The notes under the pieces were generated by a model. That model made no database searches. It was not told the origin of the DNA and worked only from the letters and a program-made list of their open reading frames with translations. From an uncultured Ignavibacteria bacterium (GTDB lineage: Bacteria > Bacteroidota > Ignavibacteria > Tepidaquicellales > Tepidaquicellaceae): a DNA stretch of 24,532 nt. The stretch is from positions 1-24,532 of the forward strand of contig CALEVL010000165.1 in the NCBI GenBank assembly GCA_937924675.1, read 5' to 3'. Of the stretch, positions 6,459 through 14,578 are shown piece after piece (within the stretch, counting starts at the first letter, position 1; each line of letters begins with the position of its first letter). The translations under genes and the position numbers were made by a program.

Positions 6459-8444
6459 TCACACATCAATATTTGCATACTTAGCATTCTCTTCAATGAA
6501 TTTTCTCCTCGGCTCAACTTCCTCACCCATCAATACTCTGAACATCTTATCTGCAGCAGTTGCATTTTCATTTGTTACAAGTATAATGGTTCTTGTTTCA
6601 GGATTCATTGTGGTTGACCAAAGCTGTTCGGGATTCATTTCTCCAAGTCCTTTGAATCTCGATATTGCAACACCTTTAGTCTCTCCTGTTGATTCAACAA
6701 CTTCCCCGTTATCCGGCACAATTGCTTTCTTATCAATCTTCATCGATTTAAGAATTTCTTCTCTTTCTGCTTCATCATAAGCATAAAATTCACTCTTTCC
6801 CTTTTTGATCTTGTAAAGCGGCGGCTGAGCAATGTATAATCTTTGTGTATCAATGATCTCACGCATGTGCCTGTAGAAGAATGTAAGAAGCAATGTTCTG
6901 ATGTGAGATCCGTCAACGTCGGCGTCGCACATAAGGATTATTTTATCGTATCTGATCTTTGATTCATCAAACTCATCCGAATTTCCAAGTCCGGCTCCGA
7001 TTGCAGTTATGATAGATCTTATTTCGTCATTCTCCAGGATCTTGTTGATGCGCGCTTTCTCAACGTTAAGTATCTTGCCTTTAAGCGGAAGTATCGCCTG
7101 GAATCTTCTGTCTCTACCCTGCTTTGCAGAACCTCCTGCAGATTCTCCCTCAACAAGATAAAGTTCGCATTGTGCGGGATCCTTTATTGAACAATCCGCA
7201 AGCTTTCCCGGAAGCCCTGTAATATCAAGAGCATTCTTTCTTCTTGTAAGCTCTCTTGCCTTTCTTGCTGCCTCACGGGCTTCAGCGGCGCGCAAACATT
7301 TTTCAAGTATCTTCTTTGCAACGGATGGACTTTCTTCCAGAAAATTTCCGAGCTGCTCACCTGTAATGGATTGGACAATACCTTTTACTTCACTGTTCCC
7401 GAGTTTGGTTTTTGTCTGCCCTTCAAACTGCGGCTCAGGTACTTTTATGCTTATCACACATGTAAGCCCTTCCCGAAAATCATCACCGGTAAGTGTGATC
7501 TTATCAGTCTTGATGATACCGTTTTTTGCGCCGTAGTTGTTAAGTGTTCTCGTAAGAGCCGCTTTGAATCCCTCCAGATGGGTTCCTCCTTCGTGAGTGT
7601 TAATGTTATTCACAAAAGTGTAAATGCTTTCATTGTATGATTCATTATACTGGAACGCTACCTCAACCTGAACATTTTCCCTTTCGCCGCTTACAAATAC
7701 CGGCTTACCTGAAATCGATTTTTCGGATTCATCTAGATATTTTACAAAATCAATGAGGCCGCCTTTAAAATGAAACTCTTCCTCTTTTACTTCATCACCT
7801 CTTTCATCCTTCACAAAGATCGCAAGATCTTTATTCAGATAAGCCAGCTCTCTTAGTCTCTCTTCAAGAGTCTCAAACTTGAATACAATATTCTTGAAGA
7901 TCTCATTGTCAGGATAGAATGTAACTTTTGTTCCGGTCTTCTTCGAAGTGCCGATCTCTTTTACTTTTCCTTCGGGTTCTCCGCGTTTGTACTTTTGGTA
8001 GAACAGTTTTCCTTCTCTTGATACTTCAACTTCCAGCCATTCGCTCAGTGCATTAACAACAGAAACGCCAACTCCGTGAAGACCACCGGATACTTTGTAA
8101 CTGTCCCGGTTGAATTTTCCTCCGGCATTCAGCTGAGTCATTACCACTTCAAGAGCTGATATTTTCTCTGTCGGATGAACTTCCGTTGGAATTCCCCGGC
8201 CATTATCAGTTACAGTAACCGAGCCGTTCTTGTTTATAGTTAGTGTGATCTTATCGCAGTAACCCGCAAGTGCCTCATCAATAGCGTTGTCAATCACTTC
8301 ATACACAAGATGATGCAATCCTCTGCTTGATATATCGCCGATATACATTGCCGGTCTCTTGCGAACGTGTTCGAGTCCTTTAAGTACCTGAATGTCTCCG
8401 GCACCGTAATCCTGATTCTTGCTTTCCGTTTTATTTTTTGCCAT
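6459..8444 (-). CDS. gyrB: DNA gyrase subunit B
   Basis: A 661-residue ATPase subunit of DNA gyrase (GHKL fold plus TOPRIM), which with GyrA introduces negative supercoils. ATP-site motifs: EVIDNAIDEA (about 49-58), DNGRGIP (80-86), GGLHGVGVS (120-128), and QTKTKL (343-348) carrying the hinge lysine. TOPRIM: EGESAGGSA (432-440) and DADVDGSH (507-514). The C-terminal signature RFKGLGEMNPEQLW leads into TTMNPETR. The TTMNPETR ending and the dnaN-recF neighbourhood favour GyrB over ParE. The length is that of the short form without the insert found in gamma-proteobacteria. The start is ATG at 8444 with AAAGGA upstream, 18 bp from the DUF721 stop. Confidence 0.96.
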   Translation of the reverse strand: MAKNKTESKNQDYGAGDIQVLKGLEHVRKRPAMYIGDISSRGLHHLVYEVIDNAIDEALAGYCDKITLTINKNGSVTVTDNGRGIPTEVHPTEKISALEVVMTQLNAGGKFNRDSYKVSGGLHGVGVSVVNALSEWLEVEVSREGKLFYQKYKRGEPEGKVKEIGTSKKTGTKVTFYPDNEIFKNIVFKFETLEERLRELAYLNKDLAIFVKDERGDEVKEEEFHFKGGLIDFVKYLDESEKSISGKPVFVSGERENVQVEVAFQYNESYNESIYTFVNNINTHEGGTHLEGFKAALTRTLNNYGAKNGIIKTDKITLTGDDFREGLTCVISIKVPEPQFEGQTKTKLGNSEVKGIVQSITGEQLGNFLEESPSVAKKILEKCLRAAEAREAARKARELTRRKNALDITGLPGKLADCSIKDPAQCELYLVEGESAGGSAKQGRDRRFQAILPLKGKILNVEKARINKILENDEIRSIITAIGAGLGNSDEFDESKIRYDKIILMCDADVDGSHIRTLLLTFFYRHMREIIDTQRLYIAQPPLYKIKKGKSEFYAYDEAEREEILKSMKIDKKAIVPDNGEVVESTGETKGVAISRFKGLGEMNPEQLWSTTMNPETRTIILVTNENATAADKMFRVLMGEEVEPRRKFIEENAKYANIDV

Positions 8445-8462
8445 GTTTTCCTTTATACTTCC

Positions 8463-8780
8463 TTATACAAAAATTATTTCTCTTATTAGTTTTTTGTGGA
8501 AATGGCTGTTAAGCTTTTCCATTATCTCATTTTTCTTTAACGAAAGTTCGTATCTCCATGCTGCACTCTCAACGCTTACAAACAGCTTGTTCTTTCTGAG
8601 CTCTACCGGAGAAGAGTATTCTGCAATAGATTCTCCAACACATTCTTTCCATACATCCAGAATTTTCAGTTCATGCAACTTAGTATCAAGACCAATGTGA
8701 TTCATAAAAGAGTCCATCTCTTCTTTGAGGCACATAGTCTTATTCAGCCTTGTCTTCAGATCAACTGCTCTTTGTTTCAT
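8463..8780 (-). CDS. DUF721 / DciA-like protein
   Basis: A 105-residue protein of the DUF721 family, which includes DciA, the ancestral loader of the replicative helicase DnaB. The family pattern is visible: LDTKLHELKILDVWKECVG followed by ESIAEYSSPVELRKNKLFVSV, then SAAWRYELSLKKNEIMEKLN, with the conserved Trp before the EL..KK segment. ATG 8780 is chosen, because the reading frame extends to a TTG at 8798 but the ATG has a GGAA-type signal upstream. With this start it overlaps the 3' end of recF by 20 bp, indicating translational coupling. The recF-DUF721-gyrB order is a common arrangement in Bacteroidota and Chlorobiota relatives. Whether this copy loads helicase is inference. Confidence 0.85.
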   Translation of the reverse strand: MKQRAVDLKTRLNKTMCLKEEMDSFMNHIGLDTKLHELKILDVWKECVGESIAEYSSPVELRKNKLFVSVESAAWRYELSLKKNEIMEKLNSHFHKKLIREIIFV

Positions 8781-9936
8781 TCTTTGCTTTTCCTTCAATT
8801 ACTGTGAATGCCGCAATCTCGTTATCGGCATAGAACCTTTTCATTTTCTCTATGTGAGTTTGATCCGCAGTGGTAAGGAAAATCTGACCGTAATCCCGCA
8901 GATGTGAAACAATCTGTGCCACTCTTGAATGATCAAGCTCTGACAATATGTCATCCAGCAAGAGCACAGGTGCTGTTGATTTGGCAGATTTCAGATATTC
9001 ATATTCGGCAAGTTTCAAAGCAACCAGAAAAGTTTTGTGCTCACCCTGAGATGCAAAGCTTTTCAGAAGAAATGTTTCCTTTCCTTTCTTCATGCTGAAC
9101 AAATAATCATCTCTCTGAGGACCACAGAGTGTTACTCCGCGAACAGATTCTTCTTCAGATCTGTCCTCAAAGTGCAAAAGAAAATTCTTTGCAAGATTAT
9201 CCGTCACTTCTTCGCAGTCACCGAATGCATCCGAATCATATTCTACAAAAGCGTGCTGATCATCTGTTATCAGAAATGAAAAACTCTTTCCGAAGAAGTT
9301 CTTAAACTCATCAAGAAAATCCATCCTGCGCTTTACAATTTCTGCGGATACCGATGCAAGCTTTTCGTTGAAACTCGAAAGCATACCCTTAAAATCACCT
9401 GCAGAATATTTTCCGTGATGCGCATGACTTCTTAGGAGCGCATTTTTTTGCTTGAGTAGTCTTGCAAGTTCTTTGAGATAATCAAGATAAACAGGACTTG
9501 CCTGCGAAAGCATTATGTCAAAGTACTTCCTTCGTTCGGCCGGAGTTCCGTAAGTTATTGCCAGACTAGCAGGCGACAGGAACACTACGGGATATCTTCC
9601 GAATATCTCACCGGAGAACGAATTTATCTTCTCCTTATTTCTATGAACGGATTTAGTTCTAAGTCCAAGATCATACGAAACAGACAATGTCTCTTTGTTC
9701 CCAATATCATTTACAAAGACTCCGTCAATTAAGAAACTCTTTTCACCGAGCCTTACACAATCTATTTCATTGCTTCCGAGAAAACTCTTTCCGTAAGTCA
9801 GAAATGAAACTGCTTCAAGAATATTTGTCTTTCCCTGTCCGTTATTTCCGGAAATAAAATTGAACTTACCGCTGAAATCAAGTTCCTGAAATCCGTAGTT
9901 CCTGAAGTTTCTCAAGACAATTTTATCTATGATCAT
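8761..9936 (-). CDS. recF: DNA replication and repair protein RecF
   Basis: A 391-residue SMC-like ABC ATPase that, with RecO and RecR, helps load RecA on single-stranded gaps at stalled forks. The opening IDKIVLRNFRNYG is typical. Walker A is GNNGQGKTN (30-38). The signature region contains VFLSPASLAITYGTPAERRKY and LDIMLSQ-like FDIMLSQ. Walker B with the D-loop is LLLDDILSELD (325-335), followed by the TTADQTHI switch. The length is slightly longer than the usual 360-370, mainly in a charged C-terminal tail. The start is ATG at 9936. It is separated from dnaN by 129 bp, which include a small inverted repeat. Confidence 0.95.
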   Translation of the reverse strand: MIIDKIVLRNFRNYGFQELDFSGKFNFISGNNGQGKTNILEAVSFLTYGKSFLGSNEIDCVRLGEKSFLIDGVFVNDIGNKETLSVSYDLGLRTKSVHRNKEKINSFSGEIFGRYPVVFLSPASLAITYGTPAERRKYFDIMLSQASPVYLDYLKELARLLKQKNALLRSHAHHGKYSAGDFKGMLSSFNEKLASVSAEIVKRRMDFLDEFKNFFGKSFSFLITDDQHAFVEYDSDAFGDCEEVTDNLAKNFLLHFEDRSEEESVRGVTLCGPQRDDYLFSMKKGKETFLLKSFASQGEHKTFLVALKLAEYEYLKSAKSTAPVLLLDDILSELDHSRVAQIVSHLRDYGQIFLTTADQTHIEKMKRFYADNEIAAFTVIEGKAKNETKSS

Positions 9937-9951
9937 CGCATCATTTTGCTT

Positions 9952-9995
9952 GCCGTTGCAAATTCATTTGATTCATAACCAAATATGCCAACGGC
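9952..9995 (-). promoter_or_regulatory. Inverted repeat in the recF 5' leader
   Basis: GCCGTTG (9952-9958) and CAACGGC (9989-9995) are perfect 7-bp arms separated by 30 bp, ending about 16 bp before the recF ATG. On the - strand this could form a stem-loop in the recF leader. The loop is long and AT-rich, so a functional role is only a suggestion. Confidence 0.25.
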
Positions 9996-10065
9996 TGCAT
10001 GAACATGAGTTCCGCAATATTTAGTGCTTACATTTTCTGAACAATCTATAAAGATATGCGTTACC

Positions 10066-11205
10066 TTATCCCACCCTGACGGGCATTATCAATTCCGTAA
10101 ATACTTCCATGTCTGCCTGCTTGTCAGGCTGGGCGATTGCTGCTTTGGAAGGGCTTCCAAAGCTTATCTCAACAATTTCTGTTTCTATCTGGCTCAAAGC
10201 ATCTCTGATAAATTCACCGTTGAATGCAATTACAAACGTCTTGCCCTCTATTTCATCATTGCCCGTTCTGCTTGTAAATGAACAATCGAGCACTTCCTCG
10301 CCTTCAGAACCAACCTCGGGATTATCTGTTTTGATGGTGAGATTATCCGAAGCAATTTCAAGAATGACCCTCTTTGTATTTGGGTTGGCAAGAATCAAAG
10401 CCCTGTTCATGGATTCTGTAAACTCATGCTTGTTAATCTTGAGAAGCTTGTCGTTATTGGTAGGTATTACATTTTCATAATTCGGAAAGGTTTCACCCAT
10501 AAGTTTGGAGAATATCTCATACTCTCCGAAAGATATCTTAAGATCCCGTTCATTGTATTCCATAACGGTATCATCTTCCACTCCCAAGCGAACAAGAAGG
10601 TGAGCCGTCTTAAGCGGAACTACGATCTTCTCTTCTCTGGCACCCTCAATCGTAATATCGGTTCTGGATATTCTCGAAAGCCTGTAACTGTCAGTTGCGA
10701 CAAATTTCACTTCCGAGCTGCCTACTTCCATCAATATTCCCATCATGTTTCTCTTAAGCTCTTCCGTATTTGCCGCATGTACAACTTTTGAAAGGCATCT
10801 CTTGAATCCGGAACCTCTAAAAGTGATTTGCTTCATCTCTTCGGCTATCTCCGGTTGCGGAAACTCATCAGCCGGTTCACCGCTCATTGTATATTTGCCT
10901 TTTTTGGTCTTGATCGTAAGTCTGTTCTTATCATTAATGTCCATGGAGAGTTCATCGGCAGGCAGAGTTCTTGACACATCAAACAATTTCTTCGCCGGAA
11001 TGGCGGCAGTTCCGTCTGTCTTACCAGTGACCTCGATCTTTGTTCTGATAAAGATCTCAAGATCTGAAGCCATTAATGTTAGCTCATCACCTTTAAGATC
11101 AAAAAAAATGCTCCCAAGCAAAGGAAGCGTTGATCTTGATGGTACAATCGAGTTGAGATTTGCCAGACAATCCGAGAGTTTATCCCCTTTGACGGTAAAA
11201 TTCAT
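10066..11205 (-). CDS. dnaN: DNA polymerase III beta sliding clamp
   Basis: A 379-residue clamp that encircles DNA and tethers polymerase and repair enzymes. The first domain opens MNFTVKGDKL, and the family landmarks SRSTLPLLGSIFFDL, LMASDLEIFI and AKKLFDVSRTLP follow. The middle domain contains FVATDSYRLS. The C-terminus carries FNGEFIRDAL and the typical last strand ELIMPVRVG. The frame extends back to a GTG at 11244. ATG 11205 is preferred because clamps characteristically begin M-[KN]-F-T-V, and the 13 extra residues have no counterpart. It is the first gene of the replication block. dnaA, its usual upstream neighbour, is absent and a secreted-protein gene sits there instead. Confidence 0.94.
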   Translation of the reverse strand: MNFTVKGDKLSDCLANLNSIVPSRSTLPLLGSIFFDLKGDELTLMASDLEIFIRTKIEVTGKTDGTAAIPAKKLFDVSRTLPADELSMDINDKNRLTIKTKKGKYTMSGEPADEFPQPEIAEEMKQITFRGSGFKRCLSKVVHAANTEELKRNMMGILMEVGSSEVKFVATDSYRLSRISRTDITIEGAREEKIVVPLKTAHLLVRLGVEDDTVMEYNERDLKISFGEYEIFSKLMGETFPNYENVIPTNNDKLLKINKHEFTESMNRALILANPNTKRVILEIASDNLTIKTDNPEVGSEGEEVLDCSFTSRTGNDEIEGKTFVIAFNGEFIRDALSQIETEIVEISFGSPSKAAIAQPDKQADMEVFTELIMPVRVG

Positions 11206-11434
11206 TAGCGAAGAGAATTTATTTATGTTGAGTGAAAAATACACATTGAGGAGGGGATATTCAATTCATTCATTTGAAAGTGTAACATTAATCTTGTGTG
11301 TTTATCAGCGTATAAACGGCTTTAATGTCACCCCGGGTATAGCTAACAAAATCTTTTGGAATCTGACATGTTCGAAGATATGATACATTAAGATTTGCCT
11401 TTGGAAAGACGATTGACCTACTCCGGCATGAAGC

Positions 11435-11469
11435 AAAAAAAGACCGGAGAGTTCAACCTCCGGTCTTTT
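11435..11469 (-). terminator. Rho-independent terminator after the secreted LVIVD protein gene
   Basis: Perfect 8-bp arms GACCGGAG (11442-11449) and CTCCGGTC (11458-11465) with an 8-nt loop. On the - strand the hairpin is followed by seven T residues and on the + strand by four, so it works best for the - strand gene ending at 11497. It separates that gene from dnaN, which must therefore have its own promoter within about 11206-11434. No clear promoter consensus is seen there. Confidence 0.9.
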
Positions 11470-11496
11470 GAAGTTTGCTATTGTCGCAGTTGGCAC

Positions 11497-13824
11497 TTAT
11501 TTCTTAAGTCCTGATTGTATCTCGTTTCTTTTCATTTCAAGATACTCCTTGTAAGTGATCTTCCTTTGTAGTTCAACAATCTTTTGTTGTGCATTAATTC
11601 TCTTGCCTTCTTCATATTTCTGCCTTTGAAGATCGTTCTCAAATACAGGAGCCAAATCATTTTCCTGTGATGTTGAGACAATCAAAGATGAACCGGGAGG
11701 CTCAACTGCTGCAACGTAATTTATAGCATTATTATCTGCAATCGAAAAGTCAGATCCGTCAACAAAGTTGTCCCCCGTTAGGTCTGTGACAACATATCCA
11801 CCAACAAAATTCGATGCATCGTTATCGATTAATCCCACATCTGAACCATCAATTACTTTATTGCGATCAATATCTCCGCTGAACATGCCGTAACGAAGTG
11901 GCGATGCGCTGACTATTGCCTGGTTGTTTCCGTAAGCTGCGCCGTTAGTAATGAAGCTGTAATTAATCGAAGAACCTCTTGTTAAGCTAGAGCCTGCAGA
12001 AGACCATGTAACAATGCTGTTCCTGTGTTTGACAACAAAGTAATAGTTGCCGCTCAATGCTTTGGTAAAGCTCATAAGATTAGTATTTGCTCCGGTACTC
12101 ATTGTAGTTGCAACAGAATCAACGGCAACGTTCGGGAAATCAAACCTGTGCAGATAAATTCTTACAGTATCAAGCAAACTCCAATATGGTTCGCCATTTA
12201 TCCACATTCCCTGAGAGCCGAGCGTTACAGTTGATGGAGTGCTCGCCGGAAGTTGCTTAATGCATAAATTATCAATATAGAGATTATTACCAAAACCGCT
12301 CCTTGCTCTCAGTCTTACCTTGTTGGTGCCAACCGGTAAAGAATAAATTTTTGATCTCCACTGTGAAGCAGAGGGTGTAAACGGAGATGCAATAGCCGGA
12401 GCTGTATTAAGTTCTCCGCCGGATGGATAAATACCTGCAAGGCCGGCAAGTATTGTGAACGTGGTTCCCCCGTTAGTTGATGACTCTACATACAGACTGT
12501 CCGGCCCAGGGAAAGCAGAACTATACGGTGCGTATGCCTGATCGAATGTCAGATAATAGCCGGTTTTTGTAGGAGAACAATTAGTATAGATTGATTGTGT
12601 TGTTCCAACCGCAGCATTGAAAAAATCAAACTTTGCACTGCCGTTGCCCGAACCATACGCACTGACATTCTGCCTTGACCAGTATTGTGTTCCTGTGAAA
12701 TCAAGATCGAAGAAAGTAGGTGGAAACGAAGTGTTTGTGAAACTCTCACAATCTCTCATCAAAAAGTTTGTCTTAATTACAACCAAGCCGTTTGAAATAT
12801 CAGAACCGACAATCTTTCCTGATGGGAACATATAGACTCCCCAGCATCCATTAAATGCATTGTTGTTGCTTGAAGGATATGTATCATACCAGGCAACTTC
12901 TACGGGTGATGCAGGATTAGAAATGTCAACTATCCTTATACCTGCCGTGTAATGTGCTATTACAGCATACTTTCCATATATCTCGACATTGTGAACTATG
13001 GAACCTGTAATACCTGTTGGCTGCCACTCAGCAACTCTTGTAATATTGCCGAGGTCACTGATATTATAAGAATAGAGCTTGCCGGCAGGACTCTGGATTT
13101 CATTTGTTGTAAGAATATGGCTTCTGTCATCAGTTATTGCAGCGTTGTGAGTTGATACTACTTGTGACTGGTATGCCTGCCAGTTTCTTACAAACTGCAA
13201 ACTGCTTTTGTTGCTTGCATTGATTATTGACATTCTTCCGGAGTAAACATTGGCAGCCCAGATAGTGTCATTGAGAACCCTGCAATCATGAACATATTCC
13301 GTAGTCCATTGTCCGAGTTTTACGGGAACTTCCGGATTAGTCAGATCAATCACGGCCACACCTCCATTAGATGAGGCATTGCCTCCGTTGAGATAAAGAT
13401 ATTTGCCTGACTGGGAAATTGAGTGCGTCTTCGTATATCCGGTTGTAAACCAGGTTGTTACAAGTTTGACAGAATCCGGAAGATACTGAAGATCCATTAT
13501 CTGCAGTCCGCTGTTTGTTCCTTCAGATACAACGTACGCATAATGAGAATACGTTTTCATCTCCCGCCAGGAACTCGTAACTCCGCTCACAAAATCAACC
13601 TGATGAATATTGGCTGAATCAGTGATGTCCACAAAAGACGTTCCGGTGTTGGTTCCCAAAATTGCATATTCCCTTCCGTCAGGAGCAACATAACCCCAAA
13701 TTGCTGAATAACTCGAATAGCTGTCCAGATTCCTCAGAAGATATGTGTTTTGATTAGGAAGCTGTGAATGGACAGAGTCCAAAAAACAAATGCAACAGAT
13801 TGCAACAAGTAAGATCCTGATCAT
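11497..13824 (-). CDS. Secreted choice-of-anchor-B (LVIVD repeat) protein with dockerin-like module
   Basis: A 775-residue exported protein. A signal peptide covers about residues 1-20 (hydrophobic core, cleavage near SVHS-Q). Residues about 25-352 are the choice-of-anchor-B beta-propeller of LVIVD repeats (VDITDS, VIDLTNPEVPV, IVDISNPASPVEV). A Ser/Gly/Asn-rich beta-sandwich of about 355-525 follows, resembling MAM or carbohydrate-binding folds (GYYLTFDQAYA, SQWRSKIYSL, NLYIDNLCI), then an Ig-like segment. Residues 647-703 hold two matching Asp/Asn loops (IDGSDVGLIDNDA, VDGSDFSIADNNA), a dockerin-like calcium-binding pair. The end (704-775) is not a type IX sorting domain but a Lys/Glu-rich helical tail. 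It probably acts at the cell surface or outside; its target is unknown. ATG 13824 has no Shine-Dalgarno site. Confidence 0.8.
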   Translation of the reverse strand: MIRILLVAICCICFLDSVHSQLPNQNTYLLRNLDSYSSYSAIWGYVAPDGREYAILGTNTGTSFVDITDSANIHQVDFVSGVTSSWREMKTYSHYAYVVSEGTNSGLQIMDLQYLPDSVKLVTTWFTTGYTKTHSISQSGKYLYLNGGNASSNGGVAVIDLTNPEVPVKLGQWTTEYVHDCRVLNDTIWAANVYSGRMSIINASNKSSLQFVRNWQAYQSQVVSTHNAAITDDRSHILTTNEIQSPAGKLYSYNISDLGNITRVAEWQPTGITGSIVHNVEIYGKYAVIAHYTAGIRIVDISNPASPVEVAWYDTYPSSNNNAFNGCWGVYMFPSGKIVGSDISNGLVVIKTNFLMRDCESFTNTSFPPTFFDLDFTGTQYWSRQNVSAYGSGNGSAKFDFFNAAVGTTQSIYTNCSPTKTGYYLTFDQAYAPYSSAFPGPDSLYVESSTNGGTTFTILAGLAGIYPSGGELNTAPAIASPFTPSASQWRSKIYSLPVGTNKVRLRARSGFGNNLYIDNLCIKQLPASTPSTVTLGSQGMWINGEPYWSLLDTVRIYLHRFDFPNVAVDSVATTMSTGANTNLMSFTKALSGNYYFVVKHRNSIVTWSSAGSSLTRGSSINYSFITNGAAYGNNQAIVSASPLRYGMFSGDIDRNKVIDGSDVGLIDNDASNFVGGYVVTDLTGDNFVDGSDFSIADNNAINYVAAVEPPGSSLIVSTSQENDLAPVFENDLQRQKYEEGKRINAQQKIVELQRKITYKEYLEMKRNEIQSGLKK

Positions 13825-14065
13825 TGATTTGAATTTAATTGTGAAGTAAACTTTGGGGGATAGTAAAATAGGAATTTGATTTGGTAATTTCTAACATCAA
13901 ATTATAGAAGCATGAGAATTTCGATCCGGGCAAAATTTCTCTCAGCCGGAAATTTCATGTTACTTTCACCAAACTTATTGATTTTCTTACAACACTATAC
14001 ACTGATTGGATTTTGACAGTGGATTTTGGGTCTGTGATAACTATCTTCGCATCAAAATTTGTAAA
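13825..14065. promoter_or_regulatory. Divergent intergenic region with short repeats
   Basis: This 241-bp gap separates the - strand LVIVD protein gene from the + strand secreted pair, so promoters for both should lie here, although no consensus is convincing. Two patterns are visible. ATTTGAT (13874-13880) and ATCAAAT (13896-13902) form a 7-bp inverted repeat. AATTTC occurs three times at exactly 17-bp intervals (13917, 13934, 13951), with CCGG between copies. Either could be an operator, but both are short and AT-rich. Confidence 0.3.
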
Positions 14066-14569
14066 GTGAGAGCAATCATTCTTTCCGCAATAGCATTTTT
14101 ACTTTTTCTGTCTTCTTCTGCATGGTCGCAGACAGCTGAGTGGAGTACATTGGAATACTACCATTCAAACGGACCCGTTTCGCCGGAGTATCAGTATAAC
14201 TACTCGGTTATCATAAACGATGACGGATCTTCCAGGCTGATCTATACAAATCAGGAAGGAACAAAGGAGTATGAGTTCAATATTCCAAACAATAAGAATG
14301 GAATGAAGAAACTCAATAAGGCATTGAAGAGCAGCAAGGTTTTTGATGTGAATACAGATGAAATGAAAAGCGATGATATGCTGATTGGCGGGAGAACGAA
14401 TAAACTGAGCATAACATTGTGGCAGGATCCGATGCTTGATCAACCGCCGCAGAAAATTGAAATACCTTCAAATGTTAAGGAAGAGTGTCAGGAAGGAATA
14501 GACAATCTTTACTCAACAATAATGGATCTTGTACCAGATTCAATTAAGGCAGAAGCCGGAATTAATTAA
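14066..14569 (+). CDS. Secreted protein of unknown function, tandem paralog 1
   Basis: I do not recognise a named family. From the GTG at 14066 the protein is 167 residues, with a signal peptide (RAIILSAIAFLLFLSSSAWS, cleavage likely before QTAEW). The frame is open back to a TTG at 14006, but that start would bury the signal peptide behind 20 unlikely residues. The mature part begins W-[ST]-x-L-x-Y-Y-H-S-N-G and contains SRLIYTNQEGTKEYEF, a Lys/Asn-rich GMKKLNKALKSSKVFDV, and an IEIPSNV region, ending in a helix (GIDNLYSTIMDLVP). The whole layout is repeated in the next gene, which starts 9 bp after this stop. It has one domain and no cysteines after the signal, and is probably periplasmic or outer-membrane associated. 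Confidence 0.7.
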   Translation: MRAIILSAIAFLLFLSSSAWSQTAEWSTLEYYHSNGPVSPEYQYNYSVIINDDGSSRLIYTNQEGTKEYEFNIPNNKNGMKKLNKALKSSKVFDVNTDEMKSDDMLIGGRTNKLSITLWQDPMLDQPPQKIEIPSNVKEECQEGIDNLYSTIMDLVPDSIKAEAGIN

Positions 14570-14578
14570 ATAATATTA

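Noticed and set aside
11206..11244. GTG-initiated longer form of DnaN
   Set aside because: Beta clamps begin at the MNFTV-type strand. The extra 13 residues match nothing, and ATG 11205 is the natural start.
11305..11496. 63-residue open frame on the - strand upstream of dnaN
   Set aside because: It spans the strong terminator hairpin at 11435-11469, lacks any recognisable domain and has unnatural composition. It is not a gene.
12195..12210. TTATCCACA, a perfect DnaA-box word
   Set aside because: It is a single copy inside the coding sequence of the secreted LVIVD protein, with no neighbouring boxes or AT-rich unwinding element. It is expected by chance.
14006..14065. N-terminal extension of paralog 1 from a TTG at 14006
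   Set aside because: It would place 20 residues before an otherwise perfect signal peptide. The GTG at 14066 explains the protein better.
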